NCBI GenBank assembly: GCA_963556145.1
Contig: OY744468.1
Span: forward strand, 6,696,001-6,760,000
Direction of reading: 5' to 3'
Origin: Hygrocybe punicea
Taxonomy: Eukaryota > Basidiomycota > Agaricomycetes > Agaricales > Hygrophoraceae
Length of the DNA stretch: 64,000 nucleotides
Both the position numbers and the translations under genes were made by a program. Positions 10,323 through 21,410 of the stretch are shown in pieces. The notes under the pieces are model-generated. The model was not told the origin of the DNA. It saw nothing but the letters and a program-made list of their open reading frames with translations, and made no database searches. Positions within the stretch are counted from its first letter, which is position 1. Each line of letters opens with the position of its first letter.

Positions 10323-12522
10323 ATGCGTCGAAAAAGAGACAAATGGCAAGAAGAAGATGGGGAAGAGGATGAACAGGAACACAAACGTGAAGGTATACCT
10401 AGCTGATCTGTCCTTTTTTCATTTCTGACCTTCTCACAGCCATCAAATCATCTAATAAGGCGCCGCCGAAACGTCCAGCCTGCTTTCGCTGTAGGACTCG
10501 CAAAGTTGGATGCAGATATGGGCTTGACAAGGACTCATGCCTCAGATGTATTTCTGATGGTGTTGCAGAGTTGTGCAAATCCATGCATGATTATCAGCCG
10601 CCGTCGTCATGAAAACCTCCCAGTGCGACTTCCACCCATAGCAGAACAGCAGTCGGGTCGCCGCCTGGTCCGTCTGAAAAAGTGAAAGGCAAGAAATGAG
10701 CACACAACGTAGATTCTCCCATCATATCATCACAAACACAAAAACGGGCTCGCTCTGTCAGCCGTGAGCCATCGCATTCAACTCGTTCTTCCCAATTTTC
10801 AACTCGTGCCAAAAAATCCTCATCGCGGAGCACCGCAGCCCTCTCAACAATTTCTGAATTTGAGGAGACAGGCCCAACACACACTTTCTCCCCAACATCC
10901 AATACGATTGGCAGTGATGCCGACCAAATTGTCACTTTTCTGACTGCTAATACAAATGAAGATGAGGACTGCAATGACGACACTCTCGAATACATTGATG
11001 AGGAAATTCCACTGGACGACATTGCAGATGAGGATGAGGAGGACGAGGGTGAAGATGAGCTTGAGGAAGATGACGACGATGACGATTGTGTCCTGTACCA
11101 CGCATTCAAGGCTTGACAAATTCCACCCAAACCTCGCAAAAATGCAGCTGCAAAACATTCGAGCAGCAAACAGCGTGTGGATACCGTTGACCCAGCAACC
11201 TGCCGTAAGTCCTTACTCGCTCGAATTGATTTTATTGCTCACAACTGCATTAGCCTTTGAGATTCAAGCAGCTGTAAAAGCTGCGGATGGTAACAATATG
11301 CCCTTTATTCTTCTGTCTATGGCTACGCTTGAACAGCTCTGTACCTCCATGGCTGAAAAGTTGCAATGATTTCCGGCGTTCATTGTATTACGCTACCGGC
11401 TCGATAGCGATAAACCCAAGCAAGGCGCAACCTCAATCAAGAACAATGAAGAATACCGGCTCTTCAAGCAACGAATGAGAAGCCTTATTGTCCCTCAACG
11501 TCTACCTACCGGCAAGGTATCAACTCGCATTCTCAAACCGGTCTGTGTTTACTTCGAAGACATTGGCAGTGGTGCCAACATGGCTATGACGGAGGCTACA
11601 ACTACCAAAGGAGTTAAACGTGTAAGTATCATTTCACTATCACTCAGATAGAGTGCCGTTAATGAGATTGATACTAGGGCGGGCCTCACGCTGCAGTACT
11701 CGACTCAACCAATGGAGCCGATTTTGGGCTCGGCCAGAGGCGGGCAAACGTAGTTGCGGAGCTGCAGACTCGTTGGAAGTGTGAGATGCACTCGAAGGAT
11801 AAAGATTTGTATTGCTAGAAGGGGGAAAATGGTCTCTGCTATGTGCTAACTCCCTCGAGTCTAGGCTACTGGGCCATGGATGTGGTAAGGTTCCCTATCT
11901 ATTACTTGTCAAACCTACGGCTCACTCATTGCTACTCTAGCTTTCTGGAATGGCAACAATTGAGATGAAACCGGAGTCATTGTCTTTGACCGACGCAAGG
12001 TCTCGAGGACACGCCACACCAGTTCCTCAGCCAAATTTGGAATACCAACCGAATCATGGTGCGTACGGCTATGGAAATCCCTATACGATGATCCACCAAC
12101 CGCCAATGTATCCGCCGTACCACCCCCAATCCTTCCAATATCCACCTCCCATTCAACCTATGCAACCGGCACCACCTGCGCAGCCTACACAGCCTACGCA
12201 GCCTATACAAGCCCCCATTCCTACACAAGCCCCCATTCCCACCGCTAAATATCTGGACGTTGTGCCATGGTTCCGCTTCCTCGACGGACACCCGGATCGC
12301 AATGGGGATGAGATTGAATTTGCTCCGTATGGACCACTTTTGAAAAGCAGGGGATTTCGACGGATTTCACAGCTAACACTCGAATATTTCAGATTGCAAG
12401 ATCTACAGGAGTGGTTGGAAATCGATGCTGGAACTGCCATTTTGATAATGCAATATGCTGCGCAGGACATCGAAGCATTCAAATGTGGCCAGCTCAATAT
12501 ACCTATGGACAATGTCAACTAG
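10323..12522 (+). pseudogene. Zn(II)2Cys6-cluster gene broken by five C-to-T type stops
   Basis: The ATG at 10323 opens a basic N-terminus (MRRKRDK). After a 47-nt intron (10393-10439) comes a cysteine cluster with spacing C-x2-C-x6-C-x8-C-x2-C-x8-C, which fits a fungal Zn2Cys6 DNA-binding domain. A Ser/Arg-rich stretch, a very acidic stretch (about 10960-11090), a WKCEMHSKDKDLYC segment and a Pro/Gln-rich linker follow. A C-terminal SAM-like helical domain ends at 12522. The frame is continuous across four introns except for TGA at 10610, 10697, 11114 and 11367 and TAG at 11816. All five can be explained by CGA to TGA or CAG to TAG. Similar multi-copy genes accompany transposons in Agaricomycetes; the exact family was not identified. 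Confidence 0.75.
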
Positions 12523-12624
12523 TTTTACAATCAATATGACTTTCGTTGCTGCCGTAGAAAGTGTGCAATAGTTGTTATTGAAATGGTTTAGTAAAACAGT
12601 AATAATTCAGCCTGGCACCCGGCA

Positions 12625-12700
12625 ATCCATTTTCACTGCTTTGCATCCCATTTTCACTGCTTTGCATCCCATTTTCACTGCATTGCATCCCATTTTCACC
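12625..12700 (-). repeat. 21-bp tandem repeat at the broken end of transposon copy 2
   Basis: TTTGCATCCCATTTTCACTGC and close variants repeat three to four times. They begin exactly where homology to transposase copy 1 stops (CGCTGCACTTTCGTCCC). Read on the minus strand each unit gives SENGMQS. The repeat probably replaced the lost 3' part of the transposase. Confidence 0.85.
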
Positions 12701-13578
12701 GCTGCACTTTCGTCCCACGGATAGACCATGCTCGACCCCGATATGTTGTACGGCGATCAACCGAACTTTCATCGACAAAGACGAGTTGTCGAGCTTGATA
12801 CCAACTAATTTGTGTAATATACTCGAACCTTTTCTCAGCGGAGCGTTCGGCTGCAATATGTGTCATCTAGTAACACATCAGTGCCTTAGCGAATGATCAA
12901 CGCTGGATTATACCTTTTTCATGGTGTATCCAGCCCTTTGAAGCGTTCTCCAGACTGTCGCCCGAGAGACATTGACACCGCATGAGACTGCGAGCATCTC
13001 TTGCAGCTCGTCAAGGTACATATCTGGGGTTTGGTTGATCATTCTGAGTAAATACTGAGCAAATGAATGAGTTTACAAATGTGTTCTAATAGAAGCATAC
13101 TTACCTCGACATCTAGGTCCCATAAGACCTTCCTCGCCCCCTTCTCCATAGGGCCTCGAACTTGAACACATTTGTGCGTTTCAAAGTATTTGAGAATGCA
13201 TTCGACCGGCCGGAGCGACACGCCTGTGTAAATGGCTATGTCTTCTTTGGGAAGCAACGATGCGAGCCGGATTACGATCCAATGGACGTGGGCTGGTATC
13301 GTGTGGCCCTTCGCCATGCTACAGCATTGAAATGAGGTTGAACAAGCTGATAAACCAGGGGCGGCTTACCCCTCACGATCCCGAAAAATCAAGATTCTGA
13401 AAATGGCAATTTCCACCCTCGGTCGAAGATTGAATGATGCGGACAGGCGTCGGATTTATGGAACAGGTGTTATTTCGAGGATAGCTTGAGTATTCAATGA
13501 GATACAACAGTTTTCCAACTGACTACCTTTTTTGGAGTTTTTTTCGGGTTCCGCCAACCGGCCCGAAATATACAATAA
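12700..13578 (-). mobile_element. Tc1/mariner-type transposon copy 2, inverted and 3'-truncated
   Basis: This is a reverse-oriented copy of the element at 4380-7220. It keeps the left end (TTATTGTATATTTCGGGCC at 13,578 inward) and the ATG (MAKGHTIP at 13,317). It also keeps an intact helix-turn-helix region and the first catalytic Asp segment (VFVDES, near 12,775). It ends right after the WSIRG segment; the second and third catalytic regions are missing. It lacks the LTR-like insert, so it shows the pre-insertion sequence. A GTAAGT intron starts near 13,102. It cannot encode an active transposase, but it is less mutated than copy 1. Confidence 0.85.
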
Positions 13579-15605
13579 GCAAAAAAAAACAATCGGAGAC
13601 ACCAAGCAAACTTATAGTGGGAAAAAAAAGCGAGTGTGGGGTTGTTCAGAACACAAGGTGGATTTTTAGGGTAATATGTACATCAGAAATCGTTGCCGTC
13701 GGGATTGAAGATGATCTCAGAGATATTAGCGATGTCGGATATGAGCTCGTCGTCTCCTATGTGCAGCGTGCCTCCCGCGCAAGCGCTACGTGCTGGAAGG
13801 TCATCCCATTTGTGTGCCTTTTCTTGCTCCGTCAAGGTTGGCTTCTCGGCTACACCTACCCCCTAAATGTCGGACGGCCACGATGCGTGACAGTCTCGAG
13901 GGCATTCAACCAATATCTAGGCCTCGCTACCGGAGGGTAGTCCTGCACGTCAGTAAGACTTTTTCCTGCAATGACAAGCACTAGGCCGACGTTCAAATTT
14001 ATCTCTCGGTGCAGAACCAAAGGATGAAACACGGGAGACTGGCGCGGAATGAGGACTTTTGTTGGGCTCTTTGGAGGCCGTGGGAATAGGAGGCCTTCCA
14101 CGGTTTCCCTCCACATCAGCTGCATCCTGTGCGGCGTTCCGTGTGCCGAATGTGTTGATAGGACCCAATCATCTGAGCTTTTGGCAGAGGTGGGAGTGCA
14201 CGATATTTTGGGTACCGTGGGATGAACCTCCTGATCCATGTTCAACGGTATAGTGCACTCGGGGGCATGATGTGGACCAATAGCTCTGGGAAGAGTCTGC
14301 AACATCTCACCATCGTCCAATGGCGAGGACCAGAGGGGAACAGTATCGTGCATGACTTGGGAACCAACATCAGAGGAGCCAGGAGATGAAGTCGCCACTT
14401 TCTTGTAGAAACTAGTGGTCGTGGGAAACTAACGCAGGAGCCGCGTTCCGATGCAGTGAAGCGTGGGCTGCGGACATCGAAGTACAGGATTAAACTGGGA
14501 CAATACCCCAGGCTGGGCGTCTCCATGGCAATCTTGTGAAGCGGAACCGCTCTGGAAGAATGAGGTTTGTGGAATAGCCGGTACCGGTGGCGGTAGTTCC
14601 TGACGCTGGTACTTCTTCCACCGCCAATCCGCTTCATCAAGTTCCAAATCTTCCCAAACAGCTTCTTGCTCCGAGCGCCAGTTTGTCTTCTGCCTGTACA
14701 GACTTTTGGGAATCCAACTATGTTCCCGCGCGACTGGTCACCAGTGGTTTGTATTGAGTGGATATAGAGGTGTCATGGCAGATCAGCAAATATCTCAATG
14801 GAGAGTCTGAGCGAATTCCTCTGATTGTGGCCATTACTTGCAAACCGTAGTTTGTGCTTCGAGAACTATTTGCTGGGTCAGCACTTAGTGAAGGTGACCT
14901 GTCCCAACGTCCAACGTCACACGGATGCCAGACCGCCTTCCTCCACTTGCCCGAAATTTTCCTTGACAGAAGCCGTGGCCCTCAAGAAGATTTCGGAATC
15001 CGCAAGCGCTCCTGCGTAGGCAAGGTCCCCATTTTCAAACTCCAGTCGCCGCCGTCGTCATCTGGTCCACCAACAGTGACCACCTTCCCGGTCATACTGC
15101 TAAGAACAGGATAATACGGCGTAACGTTCTTCTCTAGATCACTATCAAAACTGGGCGGTCCTGAGCTGGTTGGCGTGCTATCGAAGTCGATGCCCGGTCC
15201 TCTCGCCGCGCTTCCTGTTGTTTATATGCCTCGGCAACAGTCCCAGCTGGAGTGAGAGCCGAGGGTGAGGTACGGTACGAGCTGGTGCTATGATTGTGCT
15301 CACTGCCATTGAGTTTTGCAGGGCATCGGGGTTACGTCGTCAAAGCCACGAAATCGATTCCTCAGTCTGCAACGAGATGAAGTTGATATGACCAGGCGGT
15401 TTGATCTCGGGAAAGAAGACTGGTTTTTCGCCCAATGCAACATAAGTGACGACGAAATCACGCCCGGCAGGGCATACTGTGGCCCAACAATGTAGTCAGT
15501 AGCCACTCCGCCGAGAGGTTTGTCGTACACAGTATTCAAGTTTGTTTTCGATGGTTGTACCAGTCGGGATGCGAGCGAACGCGCGCACATGTGACGTTGG
15601 CACAC
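13579..15605 (-). pseudogene. Unrecognised gene remnant(s), minus strand
   Basis: Minus-strand frames suggest a decayed gene reading from about 15,600 down to 13,860. The upper part (about 15,450-15,350) contains EKPVFFPEIKPPGHI, resembling an acidic/hydrophobic-Lys-Pro segment seen in many unnamed Agaricomycete proteins. The lower part (14,647-13,856) is one Ser/Pro-rich frame with a single internal stop at 14,429-14,431. No intact start-to-stop model could be built and no domain is named. Confidence 0.35.
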
Positions 15606-15639
15606 GGACTTATAGTACGTTTGTGCACGTAAACCGAAG

Positions 15640-17024
15640 ATGTCCCGGGCGATAAACTTAAAGCGACCACGAACTCAAGTCGTGAGCTCAGACCCAACAG
15701 AAGATCTGAGCAATCCTGTTCGAGGCCACCTTCTATTACCTGTGGAACTCATACTCCAAATCATCTCGAACTTTCAAGTTGCTGACAACTTTGCGAACCT
15801 CACGTTCTTCACGTTCAGCGAGGATTCGTATTGGGAACGCCAGGACGTCCTGAGAGCACTCTCACAGACATGCCGATTGCTGAGGAACATCTGTTTGCCC
15901 CTTCTTTGGGAGCATCTTGTTATGCGCACTCATCGTGATCCTGACGATGGTGTTCAACGGTTCAACTATTGCCAGTACATGATTGCCAGCTGTTTCGAGA
16001 ACCCGGCTTTGGCTGCATACGTTCGGTGTGTGCCGATTCCCCCACCTTTGTTTCTGATCGAGAACCGGTCTGCGAGCCTAATTATTTCTCATATATACAG
16101 GGTCGTCGACCTCAATCAGATAGACGGGCACCCCGAATTGCTCTCGGAGGTTGTTAGCTGTCTGTCCTCGCTCCCTAATATGCATACGCTTCGCATTGTC
16201 ATGTTCCCGTACACGATGCTATCCAGTTTCTTTGACAGGGCCGTTTTTCCTCAAGTCCGCACGCTCGTCCTCCCGGCTTGTTATGCAAATTATGTTATCC
16301 CTTCTTGTCCACGGGTTCGCGCAGTCATCTCCAGTATTAAGATGAAAGGGTGGAATAACTTTGTGGGCCTGTTCGATAAGCCCAGTGAGACGCTGGAAGA
16401 TTTACACGGGTTCGACATGGGTCCTGAAACGATCAAATGTGGGTGTCTTCACAAAGCCTTTTTTTCGGGAACGGCTGCATACGTGAACTAAACCAATGAT
16501 CCAATAGATATTGCCGAGATGGTTCCCAACCTCAGAACTCTCAAGTTCCCCAACTGGATTAACCCAGTTAGTAACGCTTTCTCTGCTTTTCGATTACTAT
16601 TATTTTCGCTGTCGTTACTGTTGGTTGGTGACCTCTGTTCAGGAGTAGCGGCTGGGAAAATGGACATGGAGCCTGATGATAGATTTGTTTTCGGTATACA
16701 CACAAGAGCTTGACTTACTCAACTCATTGCACGGCACAGGAACATATCATATTCCTTAAGCCCCTCAAGAAGTTGCACACGATCGAAATGGAGGTTATAC
16801 GTGAGCAATATCGTCGTCACCGCCAGGACCCAACTTCTGCTTCTGAGCTAGACAAGTGGATGACCGTTGCAAAAGCGGTGCTGGCAGGAAATGAGGGACA
16901 CCATGGGAAGACACACGGAGGTAAACGAATAAGAATGCTGTATCGATGGGTCGATTATATGAATCGTGGCGAGGATGGAAAGCCTCGGGTACTCGAAAGG
17001 ATCGAGGACATTGAAGTTGATTAG
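15640..17024 (+). CDS. F-box protein with leucine-rich-like C-terminal part
   Basis: The model has exons 15640-16438, 16508-16566, 16649-16693 and 16740-17024, with introns of 69, 82 and 46 nt. Exons sum to 1188 nt, a 395-residue protein. Residues about 31-45 (LLPVELILQIISN) and about 70-95 (LSQTCRLLRNICLPLLWEHL) form a typical fungal F-box. F-box proteins of this kind are expected to link Skp1-Cullin ubiquitin ligases to substrates through the rest of the chain, which here has leucine-spaced helices (NLRTLKFPNW, LKKLHTIEM) without strict LRR consensus. The ATG at 15640 is the first in frame and directly precedes the F-box. The short third exon is the least certain. Partner and substrate are unknown. 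Confidence 0.75.
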
Positions 17025-18348
17025 TTTTTGGGTGTCTTACTAACTGTTTCTGACAAACGAGGAATTCCGGTATCTCGGAGCAATGCACTTTGATTAGACT
17101 TTGACGTAGTTACGGGTTGAACGAAAGGAGAAATTAAGACTGGGGTTCTTGGCTAGAATTGATGCGAGATGGACAGGCAATTCTGAAGGAACTTTTTCAT
17201 TGAGATACAATATGTGCCAAAAAATCGGCAGGTCGAACCAGTGGACAATCAGGCGCTACTATGTTTCATGCCCCTGTGCTCTGCTCTCCTGAATGCTGTC
17301 GAGACATTGACATCGTACTTGTGTCATCTAGTCGAAAATAGCGTCGACTGCACGGTTGATAGCAGTAACTTTAGCCACCTCGTGATACTTTTGGCCAACT
17401 CGGACTCCAGGTTTCGTTGTCGTGGGATCCCGACAAGTCGATCCCCCTTAGAAGGCACTCGCGGTTCGCACCCGTGGGTTGTCGACACCCTCCCAGCCGA
17501 CCGTTTAATCGGTGGTACAAGCCTTGACCATCTGGATCGCCTCCGAGGCTCACATTGTTCAGCGACTAGCTGGTTGAGATCTATGGATGAGATTCTAGAC
17601 GCGTTCAAAAGCAGCACCGGTCCGTGATGGCATGGCCGTCGCATTCATTCGATGGAAATAAGCTTGAAAGGAACTTTCGTTGGCCTAAAGACTGCAATAT
17701 CGGTCAAAAGGATGTTGTAAGAAATAAATGGTGCTGCTGCAGACCTGCTGAAAAAATGATTGTGCATTGATTTCCCATCGCATGCCAGCCTTGCTTGGCT
17801 CATAACTTGGATCAGGGTCAACTGTTTACTGACGCTTCCTTCCCTTGACTGTCGAGGTGATATGTCACCCCCAGCCCCCTTCGTTTTGTCGTTTCGCGTT
17901 CTTCGCGGATGACGATCTTTCTCAAACGGGTCTCCAGTTTCCCATTTGCCTTTTGATCCCGTCGTCGGATGGCCTAACCTGTCGGCAATAGAGTCCAGCA
18001 ACAGGTACAGTCGAGGGAGACGAGCAAGCATCTCATCTAAGGAACACCTGTCTGATGCTATGGAAGTGGGTTCGTTGCGGTCGTGGATGATACCAATACG
18101 CCCTGGACCCATGCCACTCGACAGTTGTGATCGACCACGGTGGGGGGTTCTCGACGACGCCGAATTATTCTAGCAGGAATGGTAGGAAACATATTGGATG
18201 CATTGTAATGTTGCCGATGAACGCCCTGAGTTGGTAGCTCTAAAGCATGATTCACAGCATGATGACCTCATCCGGGTAAGGCTACGACGAATTTTCCCAG
18301 AGTCGGAGTGCCTCCTTGCAAAAGCTTAAACCACTTCTGTGGACAAAT
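17025..18348. other. Gap with open frames but no supported gene
   Basis: Overlapping frames on both strands (17214-17627 plus; 17324-17644, 17645-18112 and 18058-18255 minus) could not be joined into a convincing gene. The minus-strand text around 17,950-18,060 (LDEMLARLP, DSIADRLGHPT) shares GATGGCCTAACC.GTCGG with 43,930 in the same strand sense, which points to a dispersed decayed gene family. Confidence 0.35.
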
Positions 18349-19690
18349 TCAACACCAAATACATGGCAAATCATCCTCCTCGCATCCTATAATGCGCCCG
18401 CAGCCTAGCCGCTCCTGAAAAGTTACAGCGTCGTCGTGGCCCCGTTGAATTTTTACGGCCTTGTAGTGTCCAAAAGCCCCAGCAAGATCGGTAACTTCAG
18501 TAACAGACTCCACGTTTACACAGCGGTTGGCGACCGTTGTGACGAAATCGGCCACTTCCTCTGGTGGAAGGAACTCACGACTGATCCCATTATTTCTACC
18601 CCAGACGTAAAGGCGTTTGAGACTTGGGAATAACTTGAGAGATTCCGCCATTAACCCCTGAGAGAGAGCAGAATTTAGCCACGTCAACGAAAAGTTAAGG
18701 AATGGACATTCTCACAGGCGAGGTCCCACTTTCTCCCATTAATTCAAGCTCCTCCAGTCTTGGAGTCCCGCGTGCCAGGAACGTCATATAAATAACGTCG
18801 AAATTCCTCATTGCCGTCCTTTTGGTGGCATACCACCGAGCGCCAGGGCGGACGAGGTCCCGGAATCGGTTCGAGGCACTATGTTGAATTCCAAGACTAC
18901 GGAGTGAATGCAGCTCTATAACGGAACTCAACAGGTATGGCACTTGAGCGTTGATACTATCCAGGATGGTTAAATTGATGAGCTGATCACCAACAACCAG
19001 CACGAGCGCGAGTACGTCCTCAAACGGCGCCTAAGACTTCTCGTCAATGCTGGAAGCACGAGGAAGTAGGGAGTTTCTCACCATTAAAACCCTCAAGTTG
19101 GGGAGCAACCCAGCGGGTGGTGTTTTGAAACAACGTCCATCCACATGGGAGAGCTCGATCCGTTCTAGGTTCGGATGGCACATCCAAAAGTTTGAGGCGA
19201 CTTCTGCGTTGTCGACTGCGAATTCCCGGAGGCTCAACCGGCACAAATGCGGGAAGCGCCGTGTAAATAGTCCCTCGTCTGAAGTGAGCGAAACACGGTC
19301 CTCGTTTCCCAAATGAAGAGTGAGAGTATGCAGGTACGGCGAACAAGTTGTGAGATTGTCTAAGAGTCTGTACAATGAGGCAGTCAGGGGGGATTCGTCT
19401 AATGGGGTATGAGATAGGTAAAAGAAAGAAATTTTGGGATTCACTGCACCTGGTATGTCTGGGTTGGAACATTTGTAATCCAAGCGGAAACTCGTCAGCC
19501 TCTGTTGGAAAGTATCATATGCAATCGGCGCAGAGATATGAAAATATTCACCTGAAACTCAAAGAGACCAGAGTCCTCCACCCACCGATCGGCCACGTAG
19601 TCTCGCATTCCGGTGAGTGTGATTTCCTGTAGTCGTGGACAATGCTGCAGTTGAACATCGACACAGGCTAACCAGTACTGGAATGGGTCC
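18349..19690 (-). CDS. Leucine-rich F-box-family-like protein, N-terminus unresolved
   Basis: Reading downward, the exons are about 19,690-19,552, 19,501-19,082, 19,030-18,716 and 18,657-18,349. They are separated by introns of 50, 51 and 58 nt with GTGA...AG signals; all internal exons are multiples of three. Repeated leucine-rich strands are visible: CPRLQEITLTGM, CSPYLHTLTLHL, FPHLCRLSLREF, HPNLERIELSHV, LLPNLRVLM, TPRLEELELM and FPSLKRLYVW. This is the usual C-terminal half of Agaricomycete F-box/LRR proteins. The F-box itself was not found. Upstream sequence runs into the divergent gene at 19,780, so the 5' end may be truncated or on an unrecognised exon (an acceptor-like CTAATCAAG lies near 19,691). 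Substrate and role are unknown. Confidence 0.65.
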
Positions 19691-19779
19691 CTTGATTAGC
19701 GCCATTCCAACCCATCGTGGTCTGGGTTTGCGACTGCGTGGTCTGGGTCTGGGTTTGCGACTGCGACTGCCGGAGACTC

Positions 19780-21410
19780 ATGCGTTTCGCAGCTCGTTTC
19801 AAAATTCTCATCGTCCTCAACAGCCTACACTTGGTCGGTCCAGCAAGCGGTCAGACAGAATGCACACCTCTTATGCAATCTCTCCTCCAACAAGCGCAAC
19901 CGTCGAGTGACTACGGATCGTGGGATGCCTGTTGTGCGAGGACTGGTGTGGATTGCTCCCTGACCAGACAATCTGTTCCACCCGGATACGAGCCTTGCGA
20001 CGCCGCTCACGGCGCGAGGGCGTCATGCAACAAGGTTCCTCAGGGGACCATATGTATGATAGGTGGGGACACCCAGATCGCTGGCTCGCCGTGTGGTCAA
20101 TCTCAAATCCAATCGTGCGGAAACGTCCTTGTATTGAATGGCAACAGCAGCCCCGCGCCCAACACACTCTCCCAACTCGGAATCACTCCTGCCTCGGTCT
20201 TGGCGAGAGGCGTTTTGGGCACCCAGTTGTGTTGCTCAGCAACGTCTTGTCAACTCGCTTCGACGACCTGCGCGTCCCAGAACACCATGAGCTGCGTTAG
20301 CGACGGGGCCAATGTCATATGTGTCCCGTTTGACGGAACAGGTGATCTCACATATCTAGCAGCAATCGCGCAGGATGGACATAATTGTGCTGCCACGACC
20401 ACTTCTACATCGACGATAACCTCCTCTGTGTCCACGATAACCACCTCTGCGATAACCACCTCTGCGTCGACGATAACCATCTCCGCGTCGACAATAACCA
20501 TTTCTGCGTCGACTATAACCACCTCTTCGTCGACAATAACCATCTCTGCGTCGACGATGATCATCCCTGCGTCGACGGTAACCACTGTTTCGACGAACAC
20601 CGCCTCCACGTCGGAGATAACTAATCCATCGTCTGTCCCTGATAGCACCAACTTATTGCAATTGGTGCATTGCCAACCATGCGGCACTGGCAAATGCATC
20701 TTCACTCCCGAGGTGTGTCTACTTTGGTCTGATACGCAAATCCGGACATCATGACGCCGTTTATTTCATTAGGAGAGCTTGCCGGACATGACCTATGATC
20801 TGATTGTCGGGTCGCCCGTCTATAATTGCGATCCGAATGCGAAGTCGCCCTCGACGGATATGATCACAGGAACCATTAGTCTATCAGATTCATGGAGCTT
20901 CAGCCTGTCCATTGGTGTTACATTCGGGCAGCTGAACATGCCGACAACCGCTGGCCTTGGTGTCAGTTGGAGCCGGACAAGAACCACAGAGCAGTCGCAA
21001 TCTGTTGGGATCACGATCCTCCCTGGACAAATTGTTTGTTACCCATCTTGCTTTCCTCCTACTGCTATTTGACTGTGGGTGTTTATTTGTCAGGGAGCGT
21101 TGATTGCGCATGTGCAGTACAAGCGGGTGAGGGGGACCATAAACCTTGGGAACGGGTAAGCGAGCTTTACCCTATGACGTTTTTTACCATTGATTGGCGA
21201 ATCAATTTCAGTCAAGCGTTCCCTCTGATCTCGAATCAACCGCTCAATGTCCTGGGTTATGATTCTCAATTTGTCCCTTGTGGATCTACATTCTCTGCCA
21301 ACGTCTCCAGCCCTTTCAACTGCACTTCGAATGCCCGTAGTTGGTCGGGTGCATTCTTTACGGTAGGCTACGTACCCGTGATATTGGTAATCGCGATTCT
21401 GGCGGTTTGA
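19780..21410 (+). CDS. Secreted cysteine-rich protein with Ser/Thr mucin-like repeat
   Basis: The preferred ATG at 19,780 gives a signal peptide (MRFAARF then a hydrophobic stretch ending GPASGQ). A cysteine-rich domain follows (about 20 Cys between 19,860 and 20,390, including WDACCARTGVDC). A roughly 70-residue Ser/Thr linker comes next (20,395-20,635), made of STITTSA-type repeats with a 24- to 27-bp DNA period, likely O-glycosylated. A C-terminal beta-rich domain includes SLSIGVTFGQL. Introns fit at about 20,716-20,770, 21,031-21,091 and 21,155-21,211; the tail is hydrophobic (VPVILVIAILAV). It looks like a cell-wall or extracellular protein; no family was recognised. An earlier ATG at 19,717 would precede the signal peptide with a VWVCDC repeat and is less likely. 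Confidence 0.7.

Noticed and set aside
19031..19081. Apparent in-frame TAG stop splitting the minus-strand LRR gene
   Set aside because: A 51-nt intron with GTGAGA donor and CTTAG acceptor removes it in phase 0, so no stop is present in the mRNA.
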